Assembly: GCA_026400555.1 (NCBI GenBank)
Contig: JAPLOW010000170.1
Span: 1 to 64,000 of the forward strand
DNA from: Hyphomicrobiales bacterium
GTDB lineage: Bacteria; Pseudomonadota; Alphaproteobacteria; Rhizobiales; Beijerinckiaceae
DNA: 64,000 nt
Direction: 5' to 3'
Shown: piece by piece, positions 59,482 to 64,000 of the stretch
How the letters are laid out: each line of letters opens with the position of its first letter
Numbering within the stretch: the stretch's first letter is position 1
The notes under the pieces: generated by a model
Seen by the model: the letters and a program-made list of their open reading frames with translations, nothing else
The model's database searches: none
What the model was told of the DNA's origin: nothing
Program-made: the position numbers and the translations under genes

Positions 59482-59584
59482 GCAGACATTGTCGATGACG
59501 TGCGTGCGCCCTCGCGCTGGAACAAGGCGGTTCACGGGCTCGCCCGCTCGTCCCACGCCACCAAGCGAAAGGCGGCCGATGCGG

Positions 59585-60901
59585 TCACGCAGGCTTCACC
59601 CGCCACATCGCCAGAAGCCTGAGTCCGAAGACGGCGATCAGCAGGGCGAACCAGACCTGATCCGAACGCCTGAAGAAAAAGCTTTCGAGGCACGCGTTGT
59701 AGAGCGTCAGCAACCAGATGCGGGCGAACAGCAGGGCCATCCGGTCATTCGACACAGAATGCTGCACCTTGACCCAGTCGCGGAAGGGCAGCAGCACGAA
59801 GGTCATGATCACCAGGACAAAGCCGGGAATGCCCATCGCGACCACTGCGTCCACATAGCCGTTATGGGCATGCACCATGCCCTGCGCGATGCCTTTCTCG
59901 CCCTCGCTGATCTCCGCGAAGCGCACCTTGTCCGAACCCCAGAAGCCTTCGATCCCGTAGCCTGTCAGCAGCCTGTCGCCCAGCCTGTCGAAGGCAAAAT
60001 CCCAGATTTCCGTCCGCCCCGTGTAGGTCTGGCCGGGCGAAACCGCTTCCAGAATGGCCTTCAACGTGGGTGACAGCACCGTGCCGAAGGTGAAGGCCAT
60101 GATCACGATCAGCGGCAGGATGATGATCAACCCGCGCAGCCAGCCCGAACGAACCTGTGCGGCCAGCACGGTGAGGACAAAGACGATCGGCGCCAGCGCC
60201 ATCGAGGTCTTCGAGTTGGTGAAGAACAGGAAGACCCCGGCGAGCGCCGCCAGCCCATAGCCGACAAGCGCCGAGCGCGCCTGCGCCACGTAAAGCCCGA
60301 TCATCACGAAAATGCCCATCATCGCGCCGGCGATGTTCTTGTGGTCGAACAGTCCGCGCCAGGAGCCCGCATGCTCGGGCTCAAGGATGTCATCGCCGCT
60401 GTGCTTTGCCGCGTCCGGATACAGCACAAGGCCGAGATAGCACACGAGGACGACGATGAGCGTGACCGCGCCGATCAACGCGGCGAAGTCGCGCTCGGTC
60501 TGCGGCAGCACCATGATCGCGCCGGCGATCATGATCACCACGAGGGTGAACAGGTAAGCCCGCAACGAGACGTCAAAATTGGCCGAGAGCAGCATGGTGA
60601 TCGTGAGCCAGCCGAGCATCAGCCCGTAAATCGGCGTCAGATAGGCCCTCAGCACGCGTGGATCGACCAGCGCGAGTGCCGCGAGCGAGACCGCGCCCAT
60701 CATCAAGAAGCAGAACTGGTTGGCGAGATTTCCAGCCAGCGCCACATCCGCAGCGACAGTGGCGCGGAACGGGCTGGTCGAGACCCAGACCAGCAGCAAG
60801 GCGGCGACGAACACACCGCCGCGCAACCGTGCCGCGGTCTGCAATGGCATTGCGGCCAGCATCAGCGGCTGAACTCCAGCGCCATAGCGCGCCATGCCCA
60901 C
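59585..60901 (-). CDS. O-antigen ligase / Wzy-like membrane protein
   Basis: About 11 TM; WRGLFDHKNIAGAMMGIFVMIGLY...RTEIWDFAFDRLGDRLLTGYGIEGFWGSDKV...VHAHNGYVDAVVAMGIPGFVL. Confidence 0.88.
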   Translation of the reverse strand: MGMARYGAGVQPLMLAAMPLQTAARLRGGVFVAALLLVWVSTSPFRATVAADVALAGNLANQFCFLMMGAVSLAALALVDPRVLRAYLTPIYGLMLGWLTITMLLSANFDVSLRAYLFTLVVIMIAGAIMVLPQTERDFAALIGAVTLIVVLVCYLGLVLYPDAAKHSGDDILEPEHAGSWRGLFDHKNIAGAMMGIFVMIGLYVAQARSALVGYGLAALAGVFLFFTNSKTSMALAPIVFVLTVLAAQVRSGWLRGLIIILPLIVIMAFTFGTVLSPTLKAILEAVSPGQTYTGRTEIWDFAFDRLGDRLLTGYGIEGFWGSDKVRFAEISEGEKGIAQGMVHAHNGYVDAVVAMGIPGFVLVIMTFVLLPFRDWVKVQHSVSNDRMALLFARIWLLTLYNACLESFFFRRSDQVWFALLIAVFGLRLLAMWRVKPA

Positions 60902-60922
60902 ATCGTCATGACCGTCGCCCGA

Positions 60923-63256
60923 TCACCCTGCCGCAGCCTGATTGGCAACCACCACCCGGACCTTCTCGGCATCGGGTCCAAGCGCCCGGCGCATCAGCCG
61001 CAAACGGGCCTGTTCGTCAACCTGGTTCGACGCCACCAGCACGATGTCATCAGCCAGTTCCGCGAGGATGTAGGGCAGCGCGCCGTCCATCACCGAGCCA
61101 CCATCGATGATGACGGCATCGAAACGACGGGTCTGGTCGAACAGGCCGCTGCCCAACCGTGCCGGGCACGGGGCCGGCTTCCTCGCCGCATCCGCCGGGC
61201 GCGGCAGGAAGAAGGCGCCTGTCTCGTCATCCTGCAGCGCGGCGCGGATGAGGCCGGCAGCCCCGCTGATCACATCCTCGGCGCCAAGCGCGGCATCCGC
61301 TGCAAAGCTGGCACTGAGCGAGGCCGGGCCGTTGGCGAGATCGATCAGGAGCGGGGTGGCCTTCTCCCGCGCGCTGGCGAGGGCCAGGTTGAGCGCGACC
61401 AGCGAAGTCCCGACACCCGGTCCGAGCCCAAGGACGACCACCTTGCGGTTCTGCCCCGGTGTTTCTGAGAGGATGAGACGGTCACGCACGGCAAGCACCG
61501 CTGCCGCCAGCGGCGACCTGGGATCATCCCAGCTATCCGTCGCAAAGCCCGTACCGTGGAAAGCCGAAGTTGCCGCCTGCGGCTGCTTGCGCCAGGTCCC
61601 CGATCGCGGGGACGGCAGGATCACCGTGAGCAGGCCAGTTTCCGCTGGCATCGACGTCTGTTGTGTCGCTGCGCCGCGCCAGCGCCCCCGCGCCGGCTTG
61701 GCCGAAAGCACAGCGGCGCCGTCGGCCGGCTCAGACGTGGCACGGGCAGCGCCGGCGCTGGCGAAAAACCCGCGCAGCGGCGCTGCAGAGCCGGCTGGTT
61801 CGGCACAGACCCCTGCGGGCTGCTTCGCCGCCTGTGGACGCTGGGTCCCCATCATGTCACGCAGGATGGCAAGGGCGACGCCCAGGCCGAGGCCGAGGAT
61901 CAACCCTGCGAGCGCAAAGAGCTTGCGGTTCGGCCCGGTCTTCTCGAGCGGCGCGGTTGCGCTGGTGATCACGCGCGCATTCGTGCTGTCCACCGAAGTC
62001 TGCTCGCTGGTCTCGCGGGCCCGAAGCAGAAAAGCCTGGTAGACTTGACGATGCGCATCGGCCTCGCGCTCGAGCTCCCTCAGTTGGACCGCAGCAGCGC
62101 CAGTGGTCAGCGTTTCGCGCTTCAGCCGCTCGACCTGCGAAGCAATCGATGTTTCGGAGGCGCGGGCGCGGTCGAGTTCGGCGCGGGCCGCCTGCACGGT
62201 GCGCGCCAGTTCCTCGGCGATCTGCCGGCGCGCGTCGCGCACCTGCGCCTGCGCGGACACCAGCAGCGGATGCTGCGCCCCGTACAGCACAAGGGCGTCC
62301 GCCTCGCGCGTCAGCGCCGAGGCCAGCACGCCGCGCAAGGTCGCGATCGCTGCAGACTGCAGCGCTTCGGGCGTCGCTCCCGCTTCGATGCTGCTTGGGC
62401 GCACCGCCCGGACCTGATCAAACTTCGCCTGTGCGTCGGTCGTCCGGGCACGTGCCTGGGCCAGTTGCGTGTTGCTGACGGCGAGGGTCTCCTCGGACAC
62501 AAGCTTGCCGCTGGTGCCCACCAGATTGTTGGCGGCGCGGTAGCGCTCGACCTTGTCCTCTGCCTGCCGCACACGTTCGCGCAGCTCGTTCAACCGAGCG
62601 CCAAGCGAGTTCGAGGCCCGCTGGGCAGCGTCCGAGCGCACGGCGGCCTGATCTTCGAGGTAGACCTCAGCCATGGCGTTGGCGATACGGGCGGATTTGT
62701 CTCCATCGCCGGTCACCGCCGTGATGTCGATGACGAAGGTCCGTTCGGAGCGGCGGACATGCACAAGCTTGTCCATGGCGGCCAGCGCCAGCAGCACCGG
62801 GTCGCGCTGGTCGCGCGCACCCTGCACCGGCAGGCCGAGCAGCGCGCCGAGCCTGCTGCCCGGCCCGCCGAAATCAGGGTCACCCGCCAACCCCGCCCGT
62901 TCAATCACCTTGCGGCGGACGCCATCAGAGCCGATCACCCGGACCTGGCTTTCAAGATAGGTCACGGCTGTGTCATTGCTGGTGTTCTGCGGCGAAATCT
63001 CGTTCTGCAGCACGCGCAGATCGCGTGGATCGATCAGAAGCTGTGAGGTCGCGGAATAGCGGTTCGGCGTCAAGAAGCCAAGCGCCGCACCAAGCAGCAG
63101 GCCGAGCAGCCCCGACAGTGCGATCAGCCACCAGCGGCGACGCGCGAACCCGAGCAGCAGCCCCAGCGGATTGCCTGCGACAGGACCCGGCGAGCGCCGC
63201 TCGGGATCGCTGCCCGCGCGCCCAGCATCTTCAGCCTGAGTATTGATCGCAAACAT
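60923..63256 (-). CDS. Polysaccharide co-polymerase (Wzz/GumC-like) with C-terminal BY-kinase-like domain lacking the Walker A Lys
   Basis: Wzz domain YSATSQLLIDPRDLRVLQNEISPQ; coiled coil; GNR domain; C-terminal VVVLGLGPGVGTSLVALNLALASAREKATPLLIDLANG. Confidence 0.87.
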   Translation of the reverse strand: MFAINTQAEDAGRAGSDPERRSPGPVAGNPLGLLLGFARRRWWLIALSGLLGLLLGAALGFLTPNRYSATSQLLIDPRDLRVLQNEISPQNTSNDTAVTYLESQVRVIGSDGVRRKVIERAGLAGDPDFGGPGSRLGALLGLPVQGARDQRDPVLLALAAMDKLVHVRRSERTFVIDITAVTGDGDKSARIANAMAEVYLEDQAAVRSDAAQRASNSLGARLNELRERVRQAEDKVERYRAANNLVGTSGKLVSEETLAVSNTQLAQARARTTDAQAKFDQVRAVRPSSIEAGATPEALQSAAIATLRGVLASALTREADALVLYGAQHPLLVSAQAQVRDARRQIAEELARTVQAARAELDRARASETSIASQVERLKRETLTTGAAAVQLRELEREADAHRQVYQAFLLRARETSEQTSVDSTNARVITSATAPLEKTGPNRKLFALAGLILGLGLGVALAILRDMMGTQRPQAAKQPAGVCAEPAGSAAPLRGFFASAGAARATSEPADGAAVLSAKPARGRWRGAATQQTSMPAETGLLTVILPSPRSGTWRKQPQAATSAFHGTGFATDSWDDPRSPLAAAVLAVRDRLILSETPGQNRKVVVLGLGPGVGTSLVALNLALASAREKATPLLIDLANGPASLSASFAADAALGAEDVISGAAGLIRAALQDDETGAFFLPRPADAARKPAPCPARLGSGLFDQTRRFDAVIIDGGSVMDGALPYILAELADDIVLVASNQVDEQARLRLMRRALGPDAEKVRVVVANQAAAG

Positions 63257-63410
63257 GCCAAACCGTTCCAAATTATGACGTTTCCCGCCCCTTCCGGAGC
63301 CGCTTCCGGGATTGCGGAGCTGTCGGACAGTCAGGTTGCAGGTTTGATGCCGGAGGAAACTGTTCCAGATTGGGGCAGTCGGGTGGCAAGCTGCAGCAGG
63401 ACGGCCCGGT

Positions 63411-64000
63411 TCAGCGCCCTGGACCGGGCAGGCGGCGGGCCGCCTCGATCGCCGCCATCATCGGCTTGGGCCGATAGGCCTCATCCAGCGGCAGGGGCCG
63501 TGCCCGAAGCCCGTCCTGCCGCTTGAAAACATCATGGATCCAGCTCGACCGGTCGCTCAGCCCCCAGGTGATGATCGCCTGTGGCCGCTGGCCTTCGATC
63601 ACTGCGCCCAGGAACGCCGTCGTCAGCTCGCCGATCAGCTTGTCGCGCTGCGCCGCCGGGCCAGGCATTTTCCAGTCGATGACGTCAAGTTCGGTGACCC
63701 TGACGCCAATGCCGAGTCGGCCCAGCTCACGGCAAAACGCGGTGATGCCGCGCACATCGAGCGGCTTCTCGCCATAAAGATGGGCCTGCATGCCGACCTC
63801 ATGGACTGGGATCTTGCGGTCCTGCAGATGACGGACCAGCCTGAGCGCCTGACGCCGGCGCTCGGCCGTGCGTTCGTCCGGATTTTCGAAATCATAGTCG
63901 TTCAGGACGAGCCGGGCGCTCGGGTCCACCCGGGCGACGGTCTCAAAGGCGATGTCGAGCAGCTGCGGCCCCAGCTGCCGGAACCAGACCGAATCACGGA
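63411..64000 (-). CDS. Glycoside hydrolase family 10 (endo-1,4-beta-xylanase-like), C-terminal part (runs off window end)
   Basis: LVLNDYDFE...VGMQAHLYGEKPLDVRGITAFCRELGRLGIGVRVTELDV...QAIITWGLSDRSSWI (GH10 signatures incl. TELDV nucleophile). Confidence 0.92.
   Translation of the reverse strand, partial: RDSVWFRQLGPQLLDIAFETVARVDPSARLVLNDYDFENPDERTAERRRQALRLVRHLQDRKIPVHEVGMQAHLYGEKPLDVRGITAFCRELGRLGIGVRVTELDVIDWKMPGPAAQRDKLIGELTTAFLGAVIEGQRPQAIITWGLSDRSSWIHDVFKRQDGLRARPLPLDEAYRPKPMMAAIEAARRLPGPGR

Overview
This window is GC-rich, densely coding alphaproteobacterial chromosome, probably Hyphomicrobiales (inferred from gene content and synteny: ctrA-fliI, sciP next to flgD/fliK, a pca cluster). 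From left to right: (1) 5' end of ctrA, divergent from fliI-fliJ; (2) flagellar genes (flhA; fliK-flgD, sciP, fliF-fliG-fliH-fliN-flbD) interleaved with housekeeping genes; (3) mnmA, a PmtA-like methyltransferase and tRNA-Met(CAT); (4) idonate/gluconate dehydrogenases and a protocatechuate (pca) cluster; (5) amino-acid and dipeptide-type ABC transporters with an RpiR regulator, an AstE/AspA-like deacylase, dehydrogenases and an M81 peptidase; (6) a locus resembling a polyprenyl-phosphate pentofuranose (DprE1/UbiA-type) pathway with an SMR-like flippase, an epimerase, an aminotransferase and a GT-C-like membrane protein; (7) guaC, an FAD reductase and SCO; (8) an exopolysaccharide cluster (GT2, GT4, a decayed GT2, O-antigen ligase, Wzz/BY-kinase-like, GH10). 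I see no CRISPR array, IS element, prophage or clear defence system. The observations most worth a second look are: a Cys-rich lipoprotein-like ORF split exactly at a canonical -1 slippery heptamer (G GGA AAA); the DprE1/UbiA locus; a BY-kinase-like domain lacking the Walker A lysine; a 31-nt motif shared by the flhA and fliF upstream regions; a cluster of GANTC sites and palindromes upstream of ctrA; a possible attenuator upstream of guaC; and three genes damaged by deletion or decay (pcaG, dppF, GT2). All calls come from reading the sequence; no searches were run.
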